Below, piece by piece: positions 42,224-51,462 of a DNA stretch of 64,000 nucleotides (position 1 is the first letter of the stretch; each line of letters opens with the position of its first letter). The translations under genes and the position numbers were made by a program. The stretch is taken from assembly GCA_903884235.1 (NCBI GenBank), contig CAISEB010000006.1, forward strand, positions 1 to 64,000, read 5' to 3'. The notes under the pieces are model-generated. The model searched no databases. It was not told where the DNA came from and was given only the letters and a program-made list of their open reading frames with translations. This stretch comes from an uncultured Pseudomonadota bacterium. GTDB taxonomy: Bacteria > Pseudomonadota > Gammaproteobacteria > Steroidobacterales > Steroidobacteraceae.

Positions 42224-44956
42224 TTACTTGAGACCCTTGAACTCGACGGTCACGCGGCGGTTCTCCGCGCGGCCCGCCGGCGTGTCGTTGCTGGCGATCG
42301 GATGCTCCTCGCCGAAGCCCTCCGCCGTCAGCATCGACGCCTTGACGCCGTGTGCCGCCAGGTACGCCTTGACCGCTTCCGCGCGCTGCTCGGACAACTT
42401 CAGGTTGTACTTGGCGTTACCGACCGAGTCCGTATAGCCGCGGATCGCGACGGTGCCGCAGTTGCACTTCTGGATGTTGACGACGGCACTGTCGAGGATG
42501 CCAATCGAGACCGGCTTCAGCTTCGCCGAGGCCGTCTCGAACTGCACGCCCTTCAGGACGACTTCCTGCGCCGGCGGCGCCGGCGGCGCGACTGGAGCCC
42601 GCGGCGGCGGCGGCGGCGGAGCCGCAACCGGGGCAGGTGCCGGAGCGGGAGCCGGGGGAGCGACCGGCGCCGGTGCAGGTGCCGCCGCAGCCTTCGGTGC
42701 CGGTGCAGGCTTCGCCGGCGCGTCGCCACCGAAGCTGTGCACGAAGCGCACGCCGAACACGCGCGGCGCCACCGGCGTCGCGTAGGTCCACAGGCCACCG
42801 AAGCCCACCGCCGCACCGACGTCGTACGCCTGCGTCCAGGCATCGTTCTTGGTGAGGTTCATGCCGTACACGCTGTAGCGTGTCTGGTCATGCTGCACGT
42901 TGAATGATGCGTTCAGGATGTTCTGGTGCGGGTTGTGCCCTTGCGGCGAGTTGAGGAATGTCAGTTCCTCGGGTCCGATGTAGTGATAGTCAAGCTGCAC
43001 GGAGGCGGTGCTCTCGCCAACCGGCCACTCGTACGCCGGCGTGATCGTCGCCGTGATCGGCGGCGCGCGACGCAGGTGCAGGTAGGAAAGGTCCGTGCCG
43101 CTGACAGGGTCGATCAGCTTGTCGTACTTGGCATGCAGCCAGCCCAGGTTCGCACCGAGCGTCAGGCCCTGACTAAGCTTGGCGAGCATGTCGAGCTCGA
43201 AGCCCTGGATCGTTGCCGACGAGGCGTTGACCACCAGGGTCTCCTGGCCGGTTCCGCTACTGGTCGGGACGCTCTCCTCCTCCTGCTTGTTCTTGTACTT
43301 CATCAGGAACACCGACGCGTTCACGCGCAGGCGGTGCTGGAAGTACTCGGCCTTCCAGCCGGCCTCGAAGTTGTCGACCTTCTCCGGGTCGTACGGCTTC
43401 GACGCCGCCTCGTATGTGCCCGGCCGACCATCGAAGCCGCCGGCGCGGAAGCCCTGCGAGTAAAGCAGGTACGCCATCATGTCCGGCGTGAACTTGTACT
43501 TCAGGCTGACCTTCGGTGTGAACTGCGACCAGCTGCGTTCGAACGGCGCGTCCAGGTTGCCGCCAACGGGCAGCGACGGAGCCATCGAGGGATCGATGAC
43601 ACCGCTGGACTTCTTGTCCTGCGTGTAGCGACCGCCGATCGTCAGCGTCCAGTTGTTGTCGAACTTGTAGTCGCCATCGAAGAATGCGGCATACGAGTCC
43701 GTGTGCTGCTGCACGGTCTGCGGTACCTGGAACACGGTGCCGGCTGGGTAACCGTACAGGAAATCGACGAAGCCGATGTAGCTCAGCAGGTTGATGCGGT
43801 AGGCCGAGTTCCAGTCGTACAGGCCGACCGTGTACGACAGCGCGCCGTCACCGGAGTGCGTCAGGCGCAGTTCATGGCTGTGCTGGTAGTACGTTGCCGG
43901 CCGGTCGGTCGAGTAGAGCTGCAGGGCCGTACCATCCCAGTCCTGGTGCGCTGCTTCGTCCGTCTTGAAGTAGCCGAACAGGTAGTCGAGCTTGTAGCCG
44001 GGTGCCAGGTTGTACTCGGCATGCAGTGTGTGCATGTCGGAGTTGAAGTAGGCGGGCTTGGGCGCATCGTTCGCATACGTCACGTAGCGGTTGCCGCCCT
44101 GCGGCGACTGCACTGATTGGGCGCATTGGTTGTAGTAGAAGCACCAGACTTGGCCGGGCTGCGCCATGTTCAGCTGGATGTCGGTGTCCTGGTCCTGCCA
44201 GCTGCGGTCGAAGCGGTAGGTGATCCTGAAGTCGTCGGTGATCTTCCAGAGGAAGCTCGGCGAGAACGACTTGTAGTGCTGTCCGCCAATCCGCTGGTTC
44301 ACGGTCGCATCGTAGTAGTAGCCGTCGCGCTCGCGGCTGGCTGCGCCGAGCTTGACGGCGAAGCTGTCGCCGACCGGCAGGTTGACGTAGCCGTCGACCT
44401 GCGTGTCGTTGTACTCGGCGAATCCAATGCGAATGCTGCCGCTTACGCCATCGGTGGACGGCGAGGTGCGGGTTGCGTTGATGACGCCGGCGATCGCATT
44501 GCGGCCGAACAGCGTGCCCTGCGGTCCGCGCAGGATCTCGATGCTCTGCAGGTCGAGCGCCTTGATCATGGCGCCTGAGTTCGCGCCAATAAAGATCCCG
44601 TCGACGACGACGCCGGCGGCAGGGTCAAAGCTCTTTTCCACGTCGGTGGTGCCGATGCCGCGGATCGCGATGGCCGCGGGGCTGCCCGGGCCCTGCTGCA
44701 GGTCATCGATCTGTACGTTCGGCGCCGCGTCCGCAAAGTTGCGCAGGTCGGTGTCGAAGCGCTTGAGGAGGTCCTTGGAGCTGAGCGCGCTCACGGACGC
44801 CGTGACGTCCTGGAGGTTCTCCGTCCGCTTACGAGCGGTGACGACGACCTCCTCGAGGGTGTTTTCTTCGGCGATGGCGACCTGGGCCGCCACGGCGCTG
44901 CTAAGGGCCAGGGCGATCGCGATCGATCGACGCAGGTCAAGTGTTCCCGTACGCAT
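42224..44956 (-). CDS. TonB-dependent receptor fused to an OmpA-like peptidoglycan-binding domain
   Basis: A 910-residue outer-membrane protein in three parts. Residues 1-29 are the signal peptide; LEEVVVTARKRTENLQD is the TonB box and plug start, with ILRGPQGTLFGRNAIAG near 145. The barrel ends at Phe742 (GVRFVHSF). An Ala-Pro linker follows (about 743-798, runs of APAP and PPPPPP), then an OmpA-like domain (799-910). In that domain Asp843 (GYTDSVG) and Arg858 (LSEQRAEAV) keep the 15-residue spacing of the diaminopimelate-binding pair of OmpA, and NRRVTVEF closes it. Receptors normally end at the last barrel strand. GGAGG precedes the ATG. Confidence 0.9.
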   Translation of the reverse strand: MRTGTLDLRRSIAIALALSSAVAAQVAIAEENTLEEVVVTARKRTENLQDVTASVSALSSKDLLKRFDTDLRNFADAAPNVQIDDLQQGPGSPAAIAIRGIGTTDVEKSFDPAAGVVVDGIFIGANSGAMIKALDLQSIEILRGPQGTLFGRNAIAGVINATRTSPSTDGVSGSIRIGFAEYNDTQVDGYVNLPVGDSFAVKLGAASRERDGYYYDATVNQRIGGQHYKSFSPSFLWKITDDFRITYRFDRSWQDQDTDIQLNMAQPGQVWCFYYNQCAQSVQSPQGGNRYVTYANDAPKPAYFNSDMHTLHAEYNLAPGYKLDYLFGYFKTDEAAHQDWDGTALQLYSTDRPATYYQHSHELRLTHSGDGALSYTVGLYDWNSAYRINLLSYIGFVDFLYGYPAGTVFQVPQTVQQHTDSYAAFFDGDYKFDNNWTLTIGGRYTQDKKSSGVIDPSMAPSLPVGGNLDAPFERSWSQFTPKVSLKYKFTPDMMAYLLYSQGFRAGGFDGRPGTYEAASKPYDPEKVDNFEAGWKAEYFQHRLRVNASVFLMKYKNKQEEESVPTSSGTGQETLVVNASSATIQGFELDMLAKLSQGLTLGANLGWLHAKYDKLIDPVSGTDLSYLHLRRAPPITATITPAYEWPVGESTASVQLDYHYIGPEELTFLNSPQGHNPHQNILNASFNVQHDQTRYSVYGMNLTKNDAWTQAYDVGAAVGFGGLWTYATPVAPRVFGVRFVHSFGGDAPAKPAPAPKAAAAPAPAPVAPPAPAPAPAPVAAPPPPPPRAPVAPPAPPAQEVVLKGVQFETASAKLKPVSIGILDSAVVNIQKCNCGTVAIRGYTDSVGNAKYNLKLSEQRAEAVKAYLAAHGVKASMLTAEGFGEEHPIASNDTPAGRAENRRVTVEFKGLK

Positions 44957-45789
44957 CAGTCCTCCAAGAGAGTGTTGTTGCCTATCGTCCCAATTCGTTC
45001 AGTGCGTCGTGTACCGGCCGAACCGGTCAGTCCGCTTCGAAAACAGCACGCCTTCGCGCCGATGCTCGTGCGTCATCTCGAAGATCGGGGTCTGCCAAGG
45101 CGGCGCCGCAGCGCCCGGCTCCGTGCGGGACCCGCAGGCCCGGTGGAAGCCGAGGATTGATCGTCGAGGCGCGGGCGTAGTGTTCTTCGCGCGCTTCGTC
45201 GGTATCCGTACGTTCTGCCTCGCGCCGGATGCTGCCCGCTCGTAGCGGTCGCTTCGGCAATCCCCTCAATCAACGAGCCAACGTCCGAAATCGGGGCAGC
45301 GCGCGGATTGATCCGCATGCGACGCCCGTTCGCTACATTAGTCGTGTTGTTGGCGTACAGCAAGTGGTGGTGAGTGCGGGGCCCGCCGCCCGACCGGGCG
45401 GGCCACGCCCTCTGGCAACTGCGGTTTTTGCGGGTTTTCTTCAGTCCGAGGACGCTTGGGTGCGCAACGCTGCACGGCGCCACCCGACCGGAGGCGGGGC
45501 GGCCCCGGAACGAAATTCCCACGCCCCCGGCTGTGTTGCGTCCGTGCGACAGGCGCCGGTAGCCAGGCCGAGCCGTCGTGGTGGCTTCCGCTCGCGCGGA
45601 TCGATGATTACTAGCGGCCAACAAGTTAAGAAGCTAGACTGAATTTGCGCTGTCCCGGTGCCTGGGCAGCGTGCGCGGCGCGCCGATCGATCCGCGCCCA
45701 ATGCCCGCAGCCGAGGTGTTTCACCAGGCCGCGGGAGGGCGGGGGGCAGTTCGCCGCACCGCAAATTCGTGGGGAGGCTGACGACGAGG
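44957..45789. other. 833-base gap between divergent genes
   Basis: This gap separates the TonB-OmpA receptor (minus) from the crotonase gene (plus). Six-frame reading shows only low-complexity Arg/Ala-rich frames without ribosome sites. The right end has an AT-richer patch, CAACAAGTTAAGAAGCTAGACTG (quoted in part: AAGCTAGACTG at about 45628-45638), with TAGACT as a possible -10. No RNA gene or dyad is evident. Confidence 0.4.
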
Positions 45790-46578
45790 ATGACTAACGA
45801 GACCGATCCGGAGGTCCGGGTCCACGGCGCCGATGGCGTTGGCTGGATCACGCTCAATCGCCCCACCAGCATCAACGCGATCAACGACGCCATCCGGACC
45901 GGGGTCCCCGCGGCCCTCGAGGCGCTGGATCGGGATGCAGCGATCCGTGTGATCGTCATCCAGGGCAGTGGACCGCGCGGATTCTGCGCCGGCGCCGATA
46001 TCAAAGAGGGCAAGCCCGTCGAGGGGCCTGTGGCGGCGCGGGAGCGGCTCATGAAGTCACCGTGGATCGAGTCGCTCGACCGGGTCACGAAGCCGGTCAT
46101 CGCTTCGATTCATGGCTATTGCTTCGGTGGTGGCCTGGAAATTGCGCTCGCCTGCGACCTGCGTATCGCCTCTCCAGACGCCCTGTTCTCGTTGCCGGAG
46201 ACGGGTCTTGGGTTGATTCCGGGCGGGGGCGGCACCCAGCGGTTACCGCGGCTGATTGGACTTGCCCGCGCCCTCGACCTGCTGATCACCGGAGACCGCA
46301 TCGATGCGGCCGAGGCGCTGCGCATCGGCCTCGTCACGCGCCTCGTGACCGATCGCGACAGCCTCGAACGCGAAACGGGGGAATTTGCGAAGCGGATCGC
46401 CGCCCGCCCGGGTACGGCGACGCGCTACGTCAAGGAGGCCGCCAAGGCCGGTCTCGACCTCGACCTGAAGGCGGGATTCCGGGTCGAGCGCGATCTGTTC
46501 GCGCTTCTACTATCGACCGAGGAACGTCTCGCCGCGGCGGCCGCATTCAAGAACAAGGCGTCCGGCAAGGACAAGTAG
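45790..46578 (+). CDS. Enoyl-CoA hydratase
   Basis: A 262-residue crotonase with both catalytic Glu residues in place: GGGLEIALACD and SLPETGLGLIPGGGG, as well as RGFCAGADIKEG for the oxyanion hole. It hydrates 2-enoyl-CoA to 3-hydroxyacyl-CoA. It starts a three-gene beta-oxidation set with the dehydrogenase and thiolase that follow. The ATG at 45790 is used because the long extension to 45658 is Arg-rich and unlike the family; GGGGAGG lies eleven bases upstream. Confidence 0.92.
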   Translation: MTNETDPEVRVHGADGVGWITLNRPTSINAINDAIRTGVPAALEALDRDAAIRVIVIQGSGPRGFCAGADIKEGKPVEGPVAARERLMKSPWIESLDRVTKPVIASIHGYCFGGGLEIALACDLRIASPDALFSLPETGLGLIPGGGGTQRLPRLIGLARALDLLITGDRIDAAEALRIGLVTRLVTDRDSLERETGEFAKRIAARPGTATRYVKEAAKAGLDLDLKAGFRVERDLFALLLSTEERLAAAAAFKNKASGKDK

Positions 46579-46607
46579 CGGATCAAGGGTCCGAAGGAAC
46601 GATGATC

Positions 46608-47516
46608 ATGACAGTTGAGAATGCCGCATCGCGGGTCGTCGTTGTCGGCAGTGGGCTGATGGGCACCGGCATTGCGCACGGATTCGCCGCTGCAGGTTTT
46701 GCCGTGACGCTCGTCGATCTGGACGCGGCCGCCCTCGAGCGCGCAACGGGAGGCATCAAGAAGATCCTTGCCGACGGCGTCAAGCTCGGAAAGGTCCCGG
46801 AAGCTGCCGCGACCGCGGCGCTGGCGCGCCTCGATACCAATGCGAGTCTCACGGATGCGTTGAATGGACGTTCCGCTGTGCTCCTGGTCGAGACCGCGAC
46901 CGAGAACATGGCCGCCAAGATCGCGATCGTGAAGGAAGCCGATCGGCTGCTGCCTGCGGATGCCGTAATTGGCACCAATACCTCGGCACTCAGCGTCACT
47001 GAGATCGCAGCCGCCACGCAACGCGCCGATCGCGTGCTCGGCATGCATTTCTTCAACCCCGTCCACAAGATGAAACTGCTCGAACTGGTCCGCGGCGTGG
47101 CGACCAGTGAGGACACGGTGGCCCGTGCGCGCGCCTGGGGCGAAGCGCTCGGCAAGACGACGATTCTCGTCAACGAAGCGCCGGGCCTCACCACGAGCCG
47201 CATGTCGGCCATGATGGGGAACGAGGCGATGTACATGCTGATGGAGGGAGTCGCCAGCGCAGAGGATATCGATACCGCACTGCGCGTCGGCTTCAATCAC
47301 CCGATGGGCCCGCTGGAGCTTGGTGACCTCACCGGTTGGGATACGCGACTCGCCGTACTGAAGTACCTCCACGAGACACTGGGCGAAAAGTTCCGTCCCT
47401 GCCCGCTGATCCAGAAGATGGTCAAGGCAGGTCGACTCGGACGCAAGTCCGGCAAGGGCGTATACGAATATGTCGACGGCCAGCGCGTACCGGGCTCCGG
47501 CCTGAAGGCGCGCTGA
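46608..47516 (+). CDS. 3-hydroxyacyl-CoA dehydrogenase
   Basis: A 302-residue enzyme oxidising 3-hydroxyacyl-CoA with NAD. VVVVGSGLMGTGIAHGFAAAGF is the Rossmann motif (GSGLMG), and HFFNPVHKMKLLELV supplies the catalytic His and Glu context; the C-terminal DLTGWDTRLAVL helix is typical. Start choice: an ATG at 46602 and one at 46608; AAGGA is nine bases before the second and only three before the first, so 46608 is preferred. It overlaps the thiolase start (TGATG). Confidence 0.93.
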   Translation: MTVENAASRVVVVGSGLMGTGIAHGFAAAGFAVTLVDLDAAALERATGGIKKILADGVKLGKVPEAAATAALARLDTNASLTDALNGRSAVLLVETATENMAAKIAIVKEADRLLPADAVIGTNTSALSVTEIAAATQRADRVLGMHFFNPVHKMKLLELVRGVATSEDTVARARAWGEALGKTTILVNEAPGLTTSRMSAMMGNEAMYMLMEGVASAEDIDTALRVGFNHPMGPLELGDLTGWDTRLAVLKYLHETLGEKFRPCPLIQKMVKAGRLGRKSGKGVYEYVDGQRVPGSGLKAR

Positions 47517-48688
47517 TGCGCGACGTCGTCATCGCGGCCGCGACGCGCACGCCGATTGGCCGATTCAAGGGCATGTTCGCGGATGTGCGCGCCGATCATC
47601 TTGGCGCCGCGGTGCTCAACGAACTACTGCGTCGCACGGGGCTCCCGGCGGACCTCGTCGAGGACGTCATCTTCGGCTGCGTGACGCAGATCGGCGAGCA
47701 GTGTGGGAATATCGCTCGCACCTCGCTGCTCGGTGCCGGCTGGCCTGAGCACATTCCCGGAATGACCGTGGATCGCAAGTGCGGATCGGCCGAGGCGGCA
47801 ATCCATACGGCGTATGCCCAGATCGCGGCCGGCGTCATCGACGTGGCTGCCGCCGGCGGTGCCGAAAGCATGACCCGCGTCCCGATGGGCAGCAATCGCG
47901 ACCTGCACGGCAAGCCTTTCGGCTGGCTGCTGACGGATCGCTACGAGATGACGTCACAGGGAGAGGCTGCCGAGCGCGTCGCCGATTTGTGGGACCTGAC
48001 GCGCACGGATCTCGATCAGTTTGCGGTCGACAGTCATGCGCGGGCGGGGGCCGCGGCGGATCGAGGCTGGTTCGATCGCGAGATCGTGCCCGTCCGCGTT
48101 GGGAATTTCAGCGAAGCCCGGGATGGCGACGGCGAGATTCTCGTGTCGAAGGACGAGACGATCCGTCGGGGCACCAACCTTGAGAAGCTCGCGACTCTGA
48201 AAACGGTATTCCGGGCCGATGGCCGGGTCACCGCCGGGAATTCCTCGCAGATCTCCGATGGTGCGGCGGCGCTCCTGTTGATGGCTGCAGACGTGGCGCG
48301 CCTACGCGGCATCGTGCCAATCGCGCGGATCCACGCCGTCGCGGTTGTCGGCTCGGATCCGACTCTGATGCTGACAGGGCCCGTAGCCGCCGCGCGCAAG
48401 GTCCTCGCGAAGGCAGGCCTGACCGCCGATGACATCGACCTGTTCGAAGTCAACGAGGCATTTGCCTCGGTGCCGCTGATGTGGCGCAAGGAGCTCGGCG
48501 TCAATGCCGATCGGCTCAACGTCAACGGAGGAGCCGTAGCGCTCGGGCATCCGCTCGGGGCCAGCGGTGCGCGGATCATGACGACGCTCGTACACGAATT
48601 GATGCGCAGAGGTGCCCGCTACGGGCTCCAGACGATATGCTGTGCCGGTGGGCTCGCGACGGCCACGATCGTCGAACGCATCGGGTAA
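47516..48688 (+). CDS. Acetyl-CoA acyltransferase (thiolase)
   Basis: A 390-residue degradative thiolase that cleaves 3-ketoacyl-CoA. The nucleophile is Cys in TVDRKCGSAEAA, with NEAFAS and GGAVALGHPLGASGAR, and CCAGGLATA near the end for the second Cys. It completes hydration, oxidation and cleavage in one three-gene operon beginning at 45790. The ATG shares its A with the stop of the dehydrogenase gene. The substrate chain length is not readable. Confidence 0.93.
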   Translation: MRDVVIAAATRTPIGRFKGMFADVRADHLGAAVLNELLRRTGLPADLVEDVIFGCVTQIGEQCGNIARTSLLGAGWPEHIPGMTVDRKCGSAEAAIHTAYAQIAAGVIDVAAAGGAESMTRVPMGSNRDLHGKPFGWLLTDRYEMTSQGEAAERVADLWDLTRTDLDQFAVDSHARAGAAADRGWFDREIVPVRVGNFSEARDGDGEILVSKDETIRRGTNLEKLATLKTVFRADGRVTAGNSSQISDGAAALLLMAADVARLRGIVPIARIHAVAVVGSDPTLMLTGPVAAARKVLAKAGLTADDIDLFEVNEAFASVPLMWRKELGVNADRLNVNGGAVALGHPLGASGARIMTTLVHELMRRGARYGLQTICCAGGLATATIVERIG

Positions 48689-48770
48689 GTGGTTGCGATA
48701 TGAAGATGACAAAGAAGGCGCGATGGCGGAGCTGCCCGGCAGGCCGACCGTCGACCCGAGGGGGCGAACG

Positions 48771-50666
48771 ATGAAGATTGCAGCAATCCTGGTGGTGGCC
48801 ATCGGCCTCACGAGTGGTGGTCAGGCTGTGGCGCGGGACGATGCGGCCAAGGCCCGGCGGCCAGCACCGGCGGTAGCCACGGACAAGGAAATCATGCCCG
48901 GCGCCGGCGTGTACCACGTCGTCTGTGCCCAGTGCCACGACAAGGCCGTCTTCAAGGCCCCGGCGAAGTCGTTCCTGAACATGATGGCTCCGGAGGCCAT
49001 CTACGCGGCGCTGAACGCAGGGCAGATGCGCGAGCAGGCGGCCAAGCTCACGGACGAGCAGAAGCACGAAGTCGCCGAATACGTAGGTGACGCGGCCCTG
49101 GCCGAGGCGCTTCGTGCCGCGCAACCGCCGACGTGCTCGAAGGCCAACCGATCGATCGACGGCCACGCGCCGGTCAGGCTTTATTCGTGGGGCGCTGATC
49201 TCGGCAACAGCCACTTCATCCCCGCGGACGTCGCGCGCCTTGGGGTTGGTGACATTCCCAGGCTGAAACTCAAGTGGGCGTTCGCGTTCCCAGCCGCACA
49301 GCGTGCGCGCTCCCAGCCGACGATCGCGATGGGCACGCTCTTCGTCGGCAGCCAGGACGGAACGGTGTATGCGCTGGACGCGAAGTCGGGCTGCGTCCGC
49401 TGGACCTTCCACGCGAGCGCCGAGGTTCGCACGCCGGTTGTCCTATCGCATGCCGATGCCGCCGGGATGCGCGGCAAGCCAACGATCGCATTCTTCGGCG
49501 ATCTCATCGGCCGCGCCTATGCTGTGGACGCCGCGAGCGGCAAGTTGCTTTGGAAGTCGGCGGTCGATGACCATCCGACGGCGACCATAACCGGCGCGCC
49601 CGCCTACCATGCCGGCCGGTTATATGTGCCGGTTTCCTCGCTCGAGGAAGCCGCCACGGCCGGGGGCTACGAGTGCTGTACGTTCCGGGGCTCGGTCGTC
49701 GCGTTCAATGCCCGCACAGGCAAGCAGATCTGGAAGCGGTTCACGATCGATGAGGCGCCGGCACCCGTCGGCACGACGAAGACCGGAACGCGGATTTTCG
49801 CGCCATCCGGGGCGGCGGTCTGGAACTCCCCGACGATCGATGCCAAGCGGGGAGTGCTGTACGTGGGCACCGGTGACAACTATACCGAGCCCTCGAACGA
49901 TCGCAGCGACGCCGTAATCGCCATGGACCTCGCCACTGGCGAGATCCGCTGGTCCAATCAGCTGTTCCCGAAGGATGCGTGGAACGTTGGCTGCATCCTC
50001 GGCAACGATCTGTGCCCGGCCGATCCGGGGCCGGACTACGACATCGGTGCCGGCACGACCCTCGTGCATGCGGCGGATGGTCGCGACTTCGTCGTCGCAG
50101 GCCTCAAGAGCGGCCATGCCATCGCGCTCGATGCGGATCATCCGCAGAAGCAGGTGTGGGCTCGGCGCCTCGGCCGCGGCGGCATCGAGGGCGGAATTCA
50201 GTTCTCCCTGGGCCATGACGCGGATAACGTCTACGTGCCGATCGCGGACATGCAGATCCACGACCAGACCAAGCCCACGGAGCCGCAGCATCCGGGTCTG
50301 TATGCGCTCGATCCAGCGACAGGCGCGCTGCGCTGGGGAGCCGTCGCCGAGAACGACCATTGCACGGGGCGCACCGACTGCGACGCCGGTATCCTGTCTG
50401 CGGTAACCTCAATCCCCGGCGCCGTATTTGCGGGACACATGGACGGCCGGTTCCGAGCCTACGACTCGAAGTCAGGCAAGATCATCTGGGAGTACGATAC
50501 CTCCGGGGAGGTCAAGGCCACGTCCGGGGCAACCGCGCACGGCGGTTCCATTGGGGGCGGTGGTCCATCCATCGTCGGCGGCATGGTCTACGTGAATTCC
50601 GGATACGGGATCTACTGGCACATGCCCGGCAATGTGTTGCTGGCATTCTCGGTGGACGGCAAGTAG
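48771..50666 (+). CDS. Quinohaemoprotein dehydrogenase, polyvinyl-alcohol-dehydrogenase-like
   Basis: A 631-residue exported enzyme: signal peptide (AAILVVAIGLTSGGQAVA), one haem motif CAQCH at 52-56, then PQQ-propeller repeats (TVYALDAKSGCVRWTF, SVVAFNARTGKQIWKR). The vicinal pair in GGYECCTFRG near 302 is the disulfide that lies over PQQ. The arrangement of N-terminal cytochrome and propeller and the ECCTFRG segment match PVA dehydrogenase, which oxidises secondary alcohols. The ATG at 48771 has GGGGG ahead; an in-frame extension to 48612 overlaps the thiolase. The real alcohol is unknown. Confidence 0.85.
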   Translation: MKIAAILVVAIGLTSGGQAVARDDAAKARRPAPAVATDKEIMPGAGVYHVVCAQCHDKAVFKAPAKSFLNMMAPEAIYAALNAGQMREQAAKLTDEQKHEVAEYVGDAALAEALRAAQPPTCSKANRSIDGHAPVRLYSWGADLGNSHFIPADVARLGVGDIPRLKLKWAFAFPAAQRARSQPTIAMGTLFVGSQDGTVYALDAKSGCVRWTFHASAEVRTPVVLSHADAAGMRGKPTIAFFGDLIGRAYAVDAASGKLLWKSAVDDHPTATITGAPAYHAGRLYVPVSSLEEAATAGGYECCTFRGSVVAFNARTGKQIWKRFTIDEAPAPVGTTKTGTRIFAPSGAAVWNSPTIDAKRGVLYVGTGDNYTEPSNDRSDAVIAMDLATGEIRWSNQLFPKDAWNVGCILGNDLCPADPGPDYDIGAGTTLVHAADGRDFVVAGLKSGHAIALDADHPQKQVWARRLGRGGIEGGIQFSLGHDADNVYVPIADMQIHDQTKPTEPQHPGLYALDPATGALRWGAVAENDHCTGRTDCDAGILSAVTSIPGAVFAGHMDGRFRAYDSKSGKIIWEYDTSGEVKATSGATAHGGSIGGGGPSIVGGMVYVNSGYGIYWHMPGNVLLAFSVDGK

Positions 50667-50711
50667 TCCTCGCGCATCCTGCGGCGTCACGGCCGGTCGG
50701 TTCAGGGACAG

Positions 50712-51416
50712 ATGATGGTCGCCAAGCGAAAGCCCGCCTTAACGAAGCCCGCGCGCCCGGTTGCCCCGGAAGCGAAGCCGATCGTGCGTCGTCGCCAGGC
50801 AGACCGATCGGCGCTGTCGGACCGGCTCCTGACGGAAGCGGCGATCGAACTCCTGGTGCAGTCCGGTGCGCAGGGCACCACACTGCAGGCGGTCGGCGAG
50901 CGCGCGGGCTACAGTCGGGCGCTCGCGACCCACCGATTCGGATCGAAGGCAGGCCTGTTCAACCAGGTCCTCAAGGATGCGAGCGCGGACTGGCTCGAGC
51001 GGATGCAGAAGGCCGTCGGCAGCCGCACCGGGGCGGAGGCGTTATGTGCCGCGACCGATGCGACCTACAAGTTCATCCGCGACCGCCCGAATGAGGTGCG
51101 CGCGATGTACCTGCTGTGGTTCCAGAGCATCGATCCCGGCGCCGTCTTCCGCTCGAACCTCGCGAACGTCCATCGCGCGCAACGTCGCGACGTCGCCGAG
51201 TGGATTCGGGCCGGCCAGGCGGCGGGCGAGGTCGACCCCGGCGTGAATCGAAATCGCGTCGCGGAGCAGTATTGCGCGACGATGGCGGGGATTGCCTACC
51301 AGTGGCTCGCGAATCCCGATATGCCGATCGGTGCGATGTACCAGCAACTGAAGGCCGATGTCCGGTCGCGCCTCGCGCCTCGTCCCGTCGGGGCTGGCGG
51401 GGCGACGGCATCCTGA
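50712..51416 (+). CDS. TetR-family regulator
   Basis: A 234-residue repressor with a basic N-terminal tail (about residues 1-30, KRKPALTKPARP) and helix-turn-helix TTLQAVGERAGYSRALATHRFGSK. It lies between the quinohaemoprotein gene and ribA on the same strand; 45 bases before it and 46 after. The ligand is unknown. Confidence 0.8.
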   Translation: MMVAKRKPALTKPARPVAPEAKPIVRRRQADRSALSDRLLTEAAIELLVQSGAQGTTLQAVGERAGYSRALATHRFGSKAGLFNQVLKDASADWLERMQKAVGSRTGAEALCAATDATYKFIRDRPNEVRAMYLLWFQSIDPGAVFRSNLANVHRAQRRDVAEWIRAGQAAGEVDPGVNRNRVAEQYCATMAGIAYQWLANPDMPIGAMYQQLKADVRSRLAPRPVGAGGATAS

Positions 51417-51462
51417 TGACGGTCCTTCGTCCGGTTCGCGGGTCGACATGCAACCGGAGAGA

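Noticed and set aside
42580-42720. GC-rich short repeats, first read as a tandem repeat array or CRISPR-like element.
   Set aside because: They encode the Ala-Pro linker of the receptor-OmpA fusion and have no regular spacer units.
44957-45789. Several open frames in the 833-base gap.
   Set aside because: Arg/Ala-rich, overlapping on both strands, no ribosome sites and no family patterns.
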